Below, one piece after another: positions 26,279 to 34,086 of a DNA stretch of 64,000 nt; positions within the stretch are counted from its first letter, which is position 1, and each line of letters begins with the position of its first letter. The DNA is from Anaerospora hongkongensis (GTDB taxonomy: Bacteria; Bacillota; Negativicutes; Sporomusales; DSM-15969), in the NCBI RefSeq assembly GCF_004339805.1, contig NZ_SLUI01000004.1, positions 271,750 through 335,749 of the forward strand. Direction: 5' to 3'. The notes under the pieces are model-generated. The model searched no databases and was not told the origin of the DNA. It was given only the letters and a program-made list of their open reading frames with translations. Position numbers and translations under genes: made by a program.

Positions 26279-27424
26279 ATGCTTTCATGCGTGAATCATG
26301 TATTGATTGTATCCGCTTCTATCGGTTCCGGCCATACACAGGCCGCAAATGCTGTAAAAGCCGAACTGGAACGGCAGCACCCGGATGTAAGAGTCGCCGT
26401 TGTAGATTTCCTGGAAGGGGATAATTTTTCCCTCAATACGTTTATTAAAGAAACGTATCTGAAAATGATTGATGTCTTTCCTGATATGTATGACTTGTTA
26501 TACCGCTGGTCCCAGGCTTCGCAGAACGGAACCACAGTGCGCAATCTGATGTCCTGGGTATTAAAAAAGCGCATGCTGCGTTTGGTTGACCGGTATCGTC
26601 CGGATTTAATTGTATTTACCCATCCGTTTCCGTGCGGTGCGGCGTGTCACCTGAAGCGCAAGGATATGCTAACTATACCGCTGGCAGGTGTCATTACCGA
26701 TTATGCCATCCATCGTCTCTGGCTTTATAATGAGGTGGATTCTTATTTCGTAGCGGTGCCGAATCTGAAAGAAAATCTTATTCAGCAAGGAATTGCAGCA
26801 GATAAGATTCATGTTACCGGCATTCCCATCAGCAGCAGCTTCGGAGAAGTAGGGACAGCTCCCAGGACGGTTAAAACAGACGGCGGACCCTCAACAGTCC
26901 TTATTATGGGCGGAGGCCAGGGACTGGGGGCAGTGGCGGAGGTTTTAACAGAGCTGGACAAAATCGAAGGACAGCATCGCTTTGTGGTTGTGGCAGGCCG
27001 CAATGCCGGATTGCGTAAAGATTTACAGCTGCTTAGCCGGTCACTGCTTCATCCGGTGCAGGTCATTGGTTATACGCGGCGGATACCGGAACTAATGGCT
27101 GATGCCGATCTGCTTGTTACAAAACCGGGTGCGCTTACCTGCAGTGAGGCTCTGGCTGCTGGTTTACCGATGGTGCTGGTAAATGCCATTCCCGGCCAGG
27201 AAGAAGAGAATGCCCGGTATTTAGAGCAAATCGGAGCAGCGGTCTGGGTAGAGGAGCAAACTCAACTGAATAGAACTGTTCAGCAGCTGCTGGCAAATCC
27301 TCCGCTTTTGCAAGCGATGCGGCAGCAGGCGCAGCGAATGGGACGTCCTGATGCGGCCCGGCAGATTGTCAGACAACTCATGGGAGGCAGAAAAACTACG
27401 GTAATTCGAAAAAGAAGGGGATAA
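26279..27424 (+). CDS. MGDG-synthase/UgtP-type glycosyltransferase
   Basis: A 381-residue GT28-superfamily enzyme. The N-terminal half has the MGDG_synth domain (SASIGSGHTQAANAV), and the C-terminal half has the nucleotide-sugar-binding fold with MGGGQGLG, TKPGALTCSEALAAGLPMVL and PGQEEENARYL. Relatives transfer galactose or glucose to diacylglycerol (plant MGD, Bacillus UgtP) and act at the inner face of the membrane. GGAGAGGGTGA precedes ATG 26279. It is preceded by a PHO-box promoter and followed 4 bp later by a phospholipase C. I infer glycolipid synthesis in phosphate starvation; the sugar and acceptor are untested, and other glycosyl acceptors are possible. Confidence 0.9.
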   Translation: MLSCVNHVLIVSASIGSGHTQAANAVKAELERQHPDVRVAVVDFLEGDNFSLNTFIKETYLKMIDVFPDMYDLLYRWSQASQNGTTVRNLMSWVLKKRMLRLVDRYRPDLIVFTHPFPCGAACHLKRKDMLTIPLAGVITDYAIHRLWLYNEVDSYFVAVPNLKENLIQQGIAADKIHVTGIPISSSFGEVGTAPRTVKTDGGPSTVLIMGGGQGLGAVAEVLTELDKIEGQHRFVVVAGRNAGLRKDLQLLSRSLLHPVQVIGYTRRIPELMADADLLVTKPGALTCSEALAAGLPMVLVNAIPGQEEENARYLEQIGAAVWVEEQTQLNRTVQQLLANPPLLQAMRQQAQRMGRPDAARQIVRQLMGGRKTTVIRKRRG

Positions 27425-27428
27425 GGCA

Positions 27429-28172
27429 ATGAATATACTGATGTTTGTTGAATCCTTGCCTTTAGTTGCCGGTGCAAAACTGGTGCTGGCTACTACCAGC
27501 CCGCTGCAGAGCCTGCTGGACAGGCCTGGTATAACGCATGAATTCTGCAACCGCCAGGCGATCACTATTTTGCGTAATGACGGGTTTGAAAGAACTGCTG
27601 TATTTCTGGAAACCTATTTGCCTGAGCTCAATGCAGGCGTACTTTGGGCTGATCAGGGCTGGAAGAACGTGAACCATTATTACCAGCCGGTCAGCCGGAA
27701 GGGCTTATGGCGCTTCACAAACGCCTGGGAAGAGTTTCAAGAGTATTATGGCTTGATGATGGAGCATGCTCAAAAACGTAATGTAGGAAAAGCCTGTTTT
27801 TATCTGGGGGCGGCAGCGCACCTTCTACAGGATATGTGCGTTCCTCATCACGTTTGCGGTAAGGTTTTGGATGGTCACAAGCAATATGAAGCATGGGCGC
27901 AGGAACATCGTTTTCAATATGCTGTTGAAAGCAATGGTTGTTATGTAAGCGATGGTTCGTTGCAGGAATTGTTTCACGCTAATGCCCTGGTTGCAGTTGA
28001 TTTGTTTGACTGGGTAAAAGCAGACAGCTCTGTGCAGGCTTATCACCGCGCTACCGAAATTACGCTTCCTTTGGCGCAGCGCTCTACCGCCGGACTACTT
28101 CAACACGCCGCAGTTTTGTTAGCTAAACTTTATCCACAGATAGTTGCTCAGCCGCTTACGATAAGTGCCTGA
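27429..28172 (+). CDS. Zinc-dependent phospholipase C family protein
   Basis: A 247-residue protein of the alpha-toxin/PC-PLC fold (PF00882). Candidate zinc ligands match alpha-toxin in order and mostly in spacing: His37, Asp75, His83, His131 and Asp135 (AHLLQD), His141 (CVPHH), His150 and Glu154 (GHKQYE). The secreted enzymes use an N-terminal Trp1 freed by signal cleavage; no Trp is near the N-terminus here, and the first 30 residues are only moderately hydrophobic, so it may stay inside or at the membrane. It starts 4 bp after the glycosyltransferase stop, with GAAGGGGAT upstream. I infer that it hydrolyses phospholipid to diacylglycerol in phosphate starvation. Confidence 0.82.
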   Translation: MNILMFVESLPLVAGAKLVLATTSPLQSLLDRPGITHEFCNRQAITILRNDGFERTAVFLETYLPELNAGVLWADQGWKNVNHYYQPVSRKGLWRFTNAWEEFQEYYGLMMEHAQKRNVGKACFYLGAAAHLLQDMCVPHHVCGKVLDGHKQYEAWAQEHRFQYAVESNGCYVSDGSLQELFHANALVAVDLFDWVKADSSVQAYHRATEITLPLAQRSTAGLLQHAAVLLAKLYPQIVAQPLTISA

Positions 28173-28182
28173 GCAATTTTTT
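28146..28182 (+). terminator. Terminator overlapping the end of the phospholipase gene
   Basis: GCTCAG (28146-28151) pairs with CTGAGC (28169-28174), with an inner CGCTTA/TAAGTG stem, then AATTTTTTATT. The stem includes the stop codon. Confidence 0.7.
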
Positions 28183-28185
28183 ATT

Positions 28186-28233
28186 GCGGATAAAGGAAAG
28201 ACCACTTTGAAAAGTGGCCTTTCCTTTATCCGC
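28186..28233. terminator. Long hairpin between convergent genes
   Basis: 23-bp near-perfect inverted repeat (28186-28208 with 28211-28233, one mismatch) between the phospholipase and the minus-strand repeat protein. There is no T-tract, so its role as a terminator is uncertain. Confidence 0.55.
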
Positions 28234-28236
28234 ATA

Positions 28237-28614
28237 TTATCTTGGGTAGCAATTACGGGGACTGCAGCTGTGAGGGCTACAGTTTTGTTTGGGGCTACAG
28301 TTTTGTCTGGGGAAGCAGTTCTGCCTGGGGAAACAGTTCTGCCTGGGGAAGCAGTTCTGCCTGGGGAAGCAGTTCTGCCTGGGGAAGCAGTTCTGTTTGG
28401 GGAAGCAGTTCTGTCTGGGGAAGCAGTTCTGCCTGGGGAAGCAGTTCTGCCTGGGGAAACAGTTCTGCCTGGGGAAACAGTTCTGTTTGGGAGAGCAGTT
28501 ATTAGGACTGCAGCCAACAGCTACTATTGGGCGGTCAAATTCGTCACGATTATCTTCATCCCAGTCTTCGAACTCAGGATAATCCTCTTCCCAGGGTCTG
28601 AAATAGTCCGACAT
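28237..28614 (-). CDS. Cys-rich hexapeptide-repeat protein, possible spore surface protein
   Basis: A 125-residue protein. The first 30 residues are acidic (MSDYFRPWEEDYPEFEDWDE start), then come twelve in-frame repeats of N-C-[FS]-P-[RK]-Q (residues 39-110) and a short Cys/Pro tail. Cys recurs every sixth residue, about 17 in all, which suggests disulphide cross-linking or metal binding. The plus strand is also open in other frames because the DNA repeat is 18 bp, but only this strand has a ribosome site (AGGAGGTG, 6 bp upstream of the start) and a plausible N-terminus. A spore coat or exosporium role is inference from composition and host. Confidence 0.75.
   Translation of the reverse strand: MSDYFRPWEEDYPEFEDWDEDNRDEFDRPIVAVGCSPNNCSPKQNCFPRQNCFPRQNCFPRQNCFPRQNCFPKQNCFPRQNCFPRQNCFPRQNCFPRQNCFPRQNCSPKQNCSPHSCSPRNCYPR
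28285..28500 (-). repeat. Tandem array of twelve 18-bp repeats
   Basis: Twelve contiguous 18-bp units (plus-strand form GGGGAAGCAGTTCTGCCT with few substitutions). They encode the N-C-[FS]-P-[RK]-Q hexapeptides of the minus-strand gene. Substitutions are mostly synonymous or Ser/Phe and Lys/Arg, consistent with expansion by slippage under coding constraint. Confidence 0.92.
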
Positions 28615-28760
28615 AGATACACCTCCTGAAGGTACTTTACAACAAAGCGACTCCTCTTACATAATATTCAGCAGGATAAGACCTGGTGCATCGGTACGCC
28701 GGAGTCAAGCTGATTAAATCGTGCTGGATAGTGCACATAGCATGATAAACTGTGAGGAAG

Positions 28761-28814
28761 TTAACGAAAAGTTAACATGGCCTTAACAAATCGGAATGGG
28801 ATAAGTCGTATAAT
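28761..28814 (+). promoter_or_regulatory. PHO-box promoter of pstS
   Basis: TTAACG (28761), TTAACA (28772) and TTAACA (28783) at 11-bp steps, with TATAAT at 28809, 26 bp after the third repeat start. Confidence 0.88.
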
Positions 28815-28866
28815 TGCACTAGAAAGACAATCTGATCCTAAAGGTAAAAAACAGGAGGTTGGACTA

Positions 28867-29736
28867 ATGAGTTTTTTCCGTAAATCCAGATTAATTACAA
28901 CTGCAGTTGCCTTGATGGTAGGTGCAAGCCTGTTTGCCGGCTGTGGTGGTTCCGGTAAAGATGCTGAAGCACCAAAAGCCGCTGCTGAATTGCAAGGTAC
29001 CGTTACTGCTTCCGGTTCTACTGCATTGCTTCCATTATTGAAACCGGCCCAGGAAGAATTCCAAAAGAAACATGCGAAAGTTACTGTTAACATTGCCGGC
29101 GGCGGATCGTTTACCGGTATGAACCAAGTTGCTTCGGGTGCTGTAAATATCGGAAATTCCGACGTAGATTTGCCTGCTGAGTATAAAGACAAAGGATTGG
29201 TTGATCATAAAGTAGCAGTTGCACCATTCGTATTCATTACGAATACCGACGTTACAGTTGACAATCTGACACAGCAGCAATATGTTGATGTCATGTCAGG
29301 CAAAATTACAAACTGGAAGGAAGTTGGCGGCAAGGATCAAAAAATCACGTTGATTCATCGCGCTAAATCTTCCGGTTCGCGCGCGACTATTGCTGATATC
29401 GTGATGAAGGATACTCCATTTACCGATAATGCAGTTATTCAGGATTCCAATGGTGCTTTGCGTGCCGCTATTGCCAGCACTCCCGGTGCTATCGGCTATG
29501 TAGATGCTCCTTATGCTGACAATACAGTTAAGAAGCTGGCCTACAACGGTGTACAGTATAATCCCCAGGCTTTAATTGATGGCAAATATCCTGTGTATGC
29601 TTATGAACACATGTATACCAAAGGCGAAGCCACCGGTGCTGTAAAAGCGTTCATTGACTACGTAATGAGCAAAGAGTTCCAGGAATCCTATGTAGAAAAG
29701 AATGGTTTCCTGCCCATTACCAAGGTGAAAAAATAA
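28867..29736 (+). CDS. pstS: Phosphate ABC transporter substrate-binding lipoprotein
   Basis: A 289-residue lipoprotein with a signal peptide and lipobox LFAGC (Cys26). It belongs to the type II periplasmic-binding family: TASGSTALLPL and IGNSDVDLP segments near the N-terminus, SGSRATIADIV in the middle, which bind phosphate oxyanions. ATG 28867 has AGGAGG 8 bp upstream; the in-frame codon at 28777 lies inside the PHO box and is excluded. It delivers phosphate to PstCA. Closed by a terminator, it has its own PHO-box promoter. Confidence 0.95.
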   Translation: MSFFRKSRLITTAVALMVGASLFAGCGGSGKDAEAPKAAAELQGTVTASGSTALLPLLKPAQEEFQKKHAKVTVNIAGGGSFTGMNQVASGAVNIGNSDVDLPAEYKDKGLVDHKVAVAPFVFITNTDVTVDNLTQQQYVDVMSGKITNWKEVGGKDQKITLIHRAKSSGSRATIADIVMKDTPFTDNAVIQDSNGALRAAIASTPGAIGYVDAPYADNTVKKLAYNGVQYNPQALIDGKYPVYAYEHMYTKGEATGAVKAFIDYVMSKEFQESYVEKNGFLPITKVKK

Positions 29737-29748
29737 TTGAATAACTAA

Positions 29749-29777
29749 AGAGCCGTGCTTCTGCACGGCTCTTTTTG
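29749..29777 (+). terminator. Terminator between pstS and pstC
   Basis: AGAGCCGTGC / GCACGGCTCT stem, TTCT loop, TTTTT tail. It separates pstS from pstCA, so the binding protein can be made in excess. Confidence 0.92.
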
Positions 29778-29788
29778 CATAATAAAAC

Positions 29789-29842
29789 TTAACTTAAATT
29801 TAACATGATATTAACAAAGCTCGTTTCCCAGCATCGTATAAT
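29789..29842 (+). promoter_or_regulatory. PHO-box promoter of pstCA
   Basis: TTAACT (29789), TTAACA (29800) and TTAACA (29811) at 11-bp steps, with TATAAT at 29837, again 26 bp after the third repeat start. Confidence 0.87.
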
Positions 29843-29890
29843 AGACATGCAGGCATATCATACTGCCGGCGAGAGTAGGAGTGTGCAGCT

Positions 29891-30784
29891 ATGTCAATGG
29901 GTACTGGTACGAGCAGTCATGCACTGCGAATTATGACAGACCGGTATATGCGATACCTGTTTATTGTCAGTGCGTTTCTGATGACGATTATTATTGCGTC
30001 AATCATTGTATTTGTCGGTCAGCAGGGATTGCAAACGTTCCGGGATGTTAGTGTAATCGAATTTTTTCTGAACAATAAATGGGACCCAATGGAAGGCCGG
30101 TATGGTGCATTCAGCTTTATTGCCGGAACAATTTTAACAACATTGCTGGCCATTGCCATTGGAGCTCCTTTGGGGCTTGCCTGTGCAGTGTTTATGGCAA
30201 AGATTGCCCCGCCCCGATTAAGAGAATTTATGAGGCCGGCAACGGATTTGTATGTAGCGATTCCCTCTGTTGTATACGGCTTTGTCGGGATGACAATACT
30301 CGTTCCGTTTATTCGTGTTCATTTTGGCGCAAGCAACGGATTTGGCCTAATGGCAGCAAGTGTTATTCTTGCTGTAATGATTCTACCAACGATTATCAGT
30401 ATTTCCGAAGATGCGATACGAGCTGTGCCAAAGCCGTTGGAAGAGGCATCTTTGGCTTTAGGCGCTACCAGATGGCAAACGATCTGGCGCGTGCTGCTGC
30501 CAGCCGCTTTGCCGGGAATTTTGACGGCAGTTATTTTGGCGATGGCCCGGGCAGTTGGTGAAACAATGGCAGTGCAAATGGTTATCGGTAATACTCCTCA
30601 GCTTGCCACTTCCCTGTTTATGCCAACCGCAACCTTAACCAGTGAAATCGTCATTGAAATGGGTAATACTCCTTTTGGTTCGACGTGGGGGAATTCGCTG
30701 TTTTTAATGGCGCTAGTCCTGTTGCTCTTATCGATGGCCATGATTATGATTATCCGGCAAATTGCCGCACGAAGGAGTGCTTAA
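29891..30784 (+). CDS. pstC: Phosphate ABC transporter permease PstC
   Basis: A 297-residue inner-membrane permease with about six helices and the ABC permease coupling loop EEASLALGATRWQTIWRVLL (about 182-201). Residues VAIPSVVYGFVGM fit PstC. It forms the channel with PstA. Preceded by its own PHO-box promoter and followed 1 bp later by pstA. No ATPase gene follows in the operon. Confidence 0.94.
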   Translation: MSMGTGTSSHALRIMTDRYMRYLFIVSAFLMTIIIASIIVFVGQQGLQTFRDVSVIEFFLNNKWDPMEGRYGAFSFIAGTILTTLLAIAIGAPLGLACAVFMAKIAPPRLREFMRPATDLYVAIPSVVYGFVGMTILVPFIRVHFGASNGFGLMAASVILAVMILPTIISISEDAIRAVPKPLEEASLALGATRWQTIWRVLLPAALPGILTAVILAMARAVGETMAVQMVIGNTPQLATSLFMPTATLTSEIVIEMGNTPFGSTWGNSLFLMALVLLLLSMAMIMIIRQIAARRSA

Positions 30785-30785
30785 C

Positions 30786-31736
30786 ATGACGGAAGATGCG
30801 CTGTCTAAAGAGGTTCTGCAGCAGGGGAAAAGACTGGTGAAGCCTGTCCGAACCGACTTGATGCTTTATCAATTACGGGGAGTCCGGCTAAGTGACCGGA
30901 TTGCCACACTGCTTATGTGGGCAGCGGGAATTCTCATACTCGGAATTCTGGTGACGTTCCTGTCCTATATGCTGATAAAAGGCTTGCCGGCTTTATCCTA
31001 TCACTTTATAACCGGCATGCCTAGCGATATTAGAGCTGGCGGCGGTGTAGGCCCGCAGTTTTTCAATTCCTTTTACATTCTGGCCCTGTCGATGGCTTTT
31101 GCTATTCCACTTGCTCTTGGTGCAGGAATTTATCTTGCTGAATATGCGAGCAATAATCGGCTGACGGATTTAATACGCTTGAGTACAGAAAGTCTGGCTA
31201 CTGTTCCGTCAATTGTGTTGGGGCTGTTTGGTATGATCATTTTTGTCAATACCCTTGGAATGGGGTTTAGTATTATTGGCGGTGCATTAACGCTGATGCT
31301 GCTCAATATTCCCGTATTAGTCCGGGTAACGGAAGAAGCGCTCCGTACCGTGCCAAATCAATACCGGGAAGCAAGCCTGGCGTTAGGTGCAACAAAATGG
31401 CAAACGATCTGGCGGGTAATTTTACCGAATGCACTGCCGGGTATTATCACTGGAATAACGTTAACTGCAGGCCGGGCTATGGGCGAAACAGCCATTCTGA
31501 TTTTTACGGCAGGGACGACAGTTTCCCGTACCGTACCTGATTTTGATGTAACGGCTGCCGGTGAGACGCTTGCAGTTCATATGTGGTATGTTATGGCAGT
31601 AGGCCTTGTGCCTGACCGCCTGGATATAGCAAACGGCATAGGTGCCTTGTTGATTATTACTATTCTGATTTTCAACCTGATGTTTACAATACCGGCTAAA
31701 ATATGGCAAAGAAAAATGACGGGCTCATCTCATTAA
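30786..31736 (+). CDS. pstA: Phosphate ABC transporter permease PstA
   Basis: A 316-residue permease with about six helices and the coupling loop REASLALGATKWQTIWRVIL. ESLATVPSIVLGLFGM and the C-terminal half fit PstA. The N-terminal cytoplasmic extension of about 45 residues is longer than usual. ATG 30786 lies 1 bp after the pstC stop, with GAAGGAG inside the end of pstC. A hairpin ends the operon here without pstB or phoU, so the ATPase must be elsewhere. Confidence 0.94.
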   Translation: MTEDALSKEVLQQGKRLVKPVRTDLMLYQLRGVRLSDRIATLLMWAAGILILGILVTFLSYMLIKGLPALSYHFITGMPSDIRAGGGVGPQFFNSFYILALSMAFAIPLALGAGIYLAEYASNNRLTDLIRLSTESLATVPSIVLGLFGMIIFVNTLGMGFSIIGGALTLMLLNIPVLVRVTEEALRTVPNQYREASLALGATKWQTIWRVILPNALPGIITGITLTAGRAMGETAILIFTAGTTVSRTVPDFDVTAAGETLAVHMWYVMAVGLVPDRLDIANGIGALLIITILIFNLMFTIPAKIWQRKMTGSSH

Positions 31737-31757
31737 CAGATGTCACTGATTCCTTAC

Positions 31758-31786
31758 AGAGACTTGGCAGCATGCCAAGTCTCTTC
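31758..31786 (+). terminator. Terminator after pstA
   Basis: 11-bp perfect stem (31758-31768 with 31774-31784), AGCAT loop, weak TCT tail. Confidence 0.7.
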
Positions 31787-31818
31787 TGATATATAAAATA
31801 AAGTTAATTGCTTAAATG

Positions 31819-31859
31819 TTAATATTATGTTAAGGAAATGTTAATTATTGCCGTATGAT
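31819..31859 (+). promoter_or_regulatory. Degenerate PHO-box-like repeats before the chemoreceptor gene
   Basis: TTAATA (31819), TTAAGG (31830) and TTAATT (31841) keep the 11-bp period but not the full hexamer, and TATGAT at 31854 is only 13 bp beyond the third repeat. PhoP control is possible but weaker than for the three clear sites. Confidence 0.4.
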
Positions 31860-31918
31860 ATTTCGCGAAAATAGTATATATGCTAGTATGAGGACATCAT
31901 TAAGTGTGGGAGGCTGCT

Positions 31919-34051
31919 ATGAACCTGCTAATGAGCTTATTACAAAAAATACGAACTGTTTCTGTTTCCAGTCTTTTGCCTCGGCGGCAAAAATGGACAA
32001 GTTTTTTCAATCGTTTTTCTGTTCAATCAGCTGCCAAGCGCAGCACGGACATTACGAAGCAATTAGCAAGCCTTAAGTCCGGTGCCGGTTTGGTATCTCT
32101 GGTCACACGGGCTACGGTTTTCATTATTATTACCTGTACGATACCATTGCTCATTTTTGGATGGTTCACCACACACCAGACTATGAATAATTTAACGGAT
32201 TCAGCTATCGATAAAAACAGCAAGGTTGCCGAACGGGTAGCCAGTGATATCGGCTATTATATGATCAATAAGAAAAACTTTCTTACGGTGGCAAGCGGCA
32301 GTGAGGCGCTCAGGGTATTAAACAAAGAGACGGCACAGCAATATTTGCAGCAGGTGCGACCCTTTTATGGCGGCAGTGACGCCTTATTTGTGGCTGATAC
32401 CACAGGCGGCCAGCTGGCGCGTACGGATGGAGCGGCACTTGTCAGCGTTGCGGACCGGGATTATTTTCAGCGGGCTTTGCAAGGCACCAGCTCTTTTTCC
32501 GATCCTGTGGTGAGTAAAGTCACTAATCAACTGACAATTATCGGCTCTGCACCCATTTATGCCGAAGGGAACCGTGTGGCAGGCGTGTTAGGTGCTAATA
32601 TTTCGATTGCCAATATCCAAACCATGATCGAAAATATTTTATCACAAAATCCTGGGTACATATTAACCGTTATTGACGGGAATAGAATCCCGCTGTTTTA
32701 TCAGGCTGACTCCTCGGCCGTAACAGAAAGAAAAAGCCTGAATGAAGAGTATTATGTGCAAGCGGTGGCCAACAAAAGCGGCAACAGCATAGGCAGCTTT
32801 CGGGGGCAGGATTATTTAGTATCCTACAGGCCGATACAAAATACCGACTGGGTAGTGGTAAGTGCGTACCCTAAGCAGCAAGCTTTGCAGGCGGCATATG
32901 ATACGGTCGATTTAAGCGCTAAAGTTGCTATTGGTCTTATTCTGGGGTTCGTCGTCTGCGGTGTTGCTGTGACGCGTTTAGCGCTCAGGCCGCTTAAGGC
33001 GCTTGTGAAGCAGGTTGAACGTGTGGCAGAAGGCGATCTTACGTGCGATTTAACCGTTAAGGGTAAGGATGAAATCGCGCATGTGGCGCAGGCGTTTTGT
33101 ACAATGACCGGAAATTTACGCGAAATTGTTCAGGCTGTGCAGCAGTCCTCCATGTCGATCGTGGAATCCTCCAACTATGTGGTGGCTGCCTCTGGCCAAT
33201 CGAATATTGCCAGTCAGCAGGTTACGCAGTCAATTCAAAATATTGCTCAGAAAGTTACCAGTCAGAGCCAGGAGACGGGCAAGACCGAAACGCTGATTAC
33301 GGAACTGGTAGCCATCAGTTCAACTGTTTCCGGGAATGCTGCACTTGTTGCGCAGGCCACTAATGCTTGTTCAACTACAGCAGTGCAGGGACAGCAGGTA
33401 GTCGAGCAAACGGTAGCCGCTATTCAAAGCTTAAAAGAGCTCGTAGAGCAGACATCGCAGACCGTTCAGGTATTAGGCTCGAGCGCGAGAGAAATAGGAC
33501 AAATTACGGAAATTATTACCGCTATTACCCAGCAGACCAATCTCTTGGCATTAAATGCGGCAATAGAGGCAGCAAGAGCTGGTGATTCTGGACGGGGATT
33601 TGCAGTTGTTGCCAGCGAGGTCCGGCGCTTAGCAGAACAATCGGCAGGGGCTACTAAAAATATTGCGGCATTAGTTAAGAAAATACAGGTTGAGACTGAT
33701 CAGGCAATTGAGGCAATAGGGGCCAGCTTTGTGCAGGTTGATAAAGGCGTAGCTATTGCAGGAACACTGGGAATCTCTTTTGCAGATATTATGCAGGCAA
33801 TAGGGCATGCTCAATCCCAGACTACGATCATTACGACCGAAGCTGCCAAGCAAACGGATTTATGCCAAAGTGCCCTGGCAGCTGTAGCCAATATTCATGA
33901 AATGGCTGAAGCGAATACGCAAAATATCCAGGAGATTGCGGCGGTCAGTCAGGAACAGGCCGCCGCCTCGCAGGATATTACCCATTCGATTGATACGCTT
34001 AAGGCCCTGGCTCATAATTTGGAAGAACTGGTAACGCAATTTAAAGCCTAG
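31919..34051 (+). CDS. Methyl-accepting chemotaxis protein with dCache sensor
   Basis: A 710-residue chemoreceptor. An unusual basic cytoplasmic N-terminus of about 60 residues comes first, then TM1 (about 63-84), a dCache-type extracellular sensor (about 85-320), TM2 (about 322-342), HAMP and the signalling domain with the hairpin tip [20 protein letters not shown] and [18 protein letters not shown]. It signals to CheA/CheW, which are not in the window. I start at ATG 31919, which has GGGAGG upstream. It follows pstCA and has degenerate PHO-like repeats, so a phosphate-related ligand is conceivable. Confidence 0.93.
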   Translation: MNLLMSLLQKIRTVSVSSLLPRRQKWTSFFNRFSVQSAAKRSTDITKQLASLKSGAGLVSLVTRATVFIIITCTIPLLIFGWFTTHQTMNNLTDSAIDKNSKVAERVASDIGYYMINKKNFLTVASGSEALRVLNKETAQQYLQQVRPFYGGSDALFVADTTGGQLARTDGAALVSVADRDYFQRALQGTSSFSDPVVSKVTNQLTIIGSAPIYAEGNRVAGVLGANISIANIQTMIENILSQNPGYILTVIDGNRIPLFYQADSSAVTERKSLNEEYYVQAVANKSGNSIGSFRGQDYLVSYRPIQNTDWVVVSAYPKQQALQAAYDTVDLSAKVAIGLILGFVVCGVAVTRLALRPLKALVKQVERVAEGDLTCDLTVKGKDEIAHVAQAFCTMTGNLREIVQAVQQSSMSIVESSNYVVAASGQSNIASQQVTQSIQNIAQKVTSQSQETGKTETLITELVAISSTVSGNAALVAQATNACSTTAVQGQQVVEQTVAAIQSLKELVEQTSQTVQVLGSSAREIGQITEIITAITQQTNLLALNAAIEAARAGDSGRGFAVVASEVRRLAEQSAGATKNIAALVKKIQVETDQAIEAIGASFVQVDKGVAIAGTLGISFADIMQAIGHAQSQTTIITTEAAKQTDLCQSALAAVANIHEMAEANTQNIQEIAAVSQEQAAASQDITHSIDTLKALAHNLEELVTQFKA

Positions 34052-34086
34052 CCCGCGGCCTGGCAACTATCACAGGGGGAATCGCG

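Noticed and set aside
28285..28500. Regular repeats that look like a CRISPR array
   Set aside because: The 18-bp units are contiguous with no spacers and are in frame with a coding hexapeptide; no cas genes nearby.
28165..28629. Plus-strand open frames of Trp/Gly/Ser or Gly/Lys/Gln/Phe repeats over the same array
   Set aside because: They exist only because the 18-bp repeat keeps several frames open; no ribosome site fits, whereas the minus-strand frame has AGGAGGTG and an acidic N-terminus.
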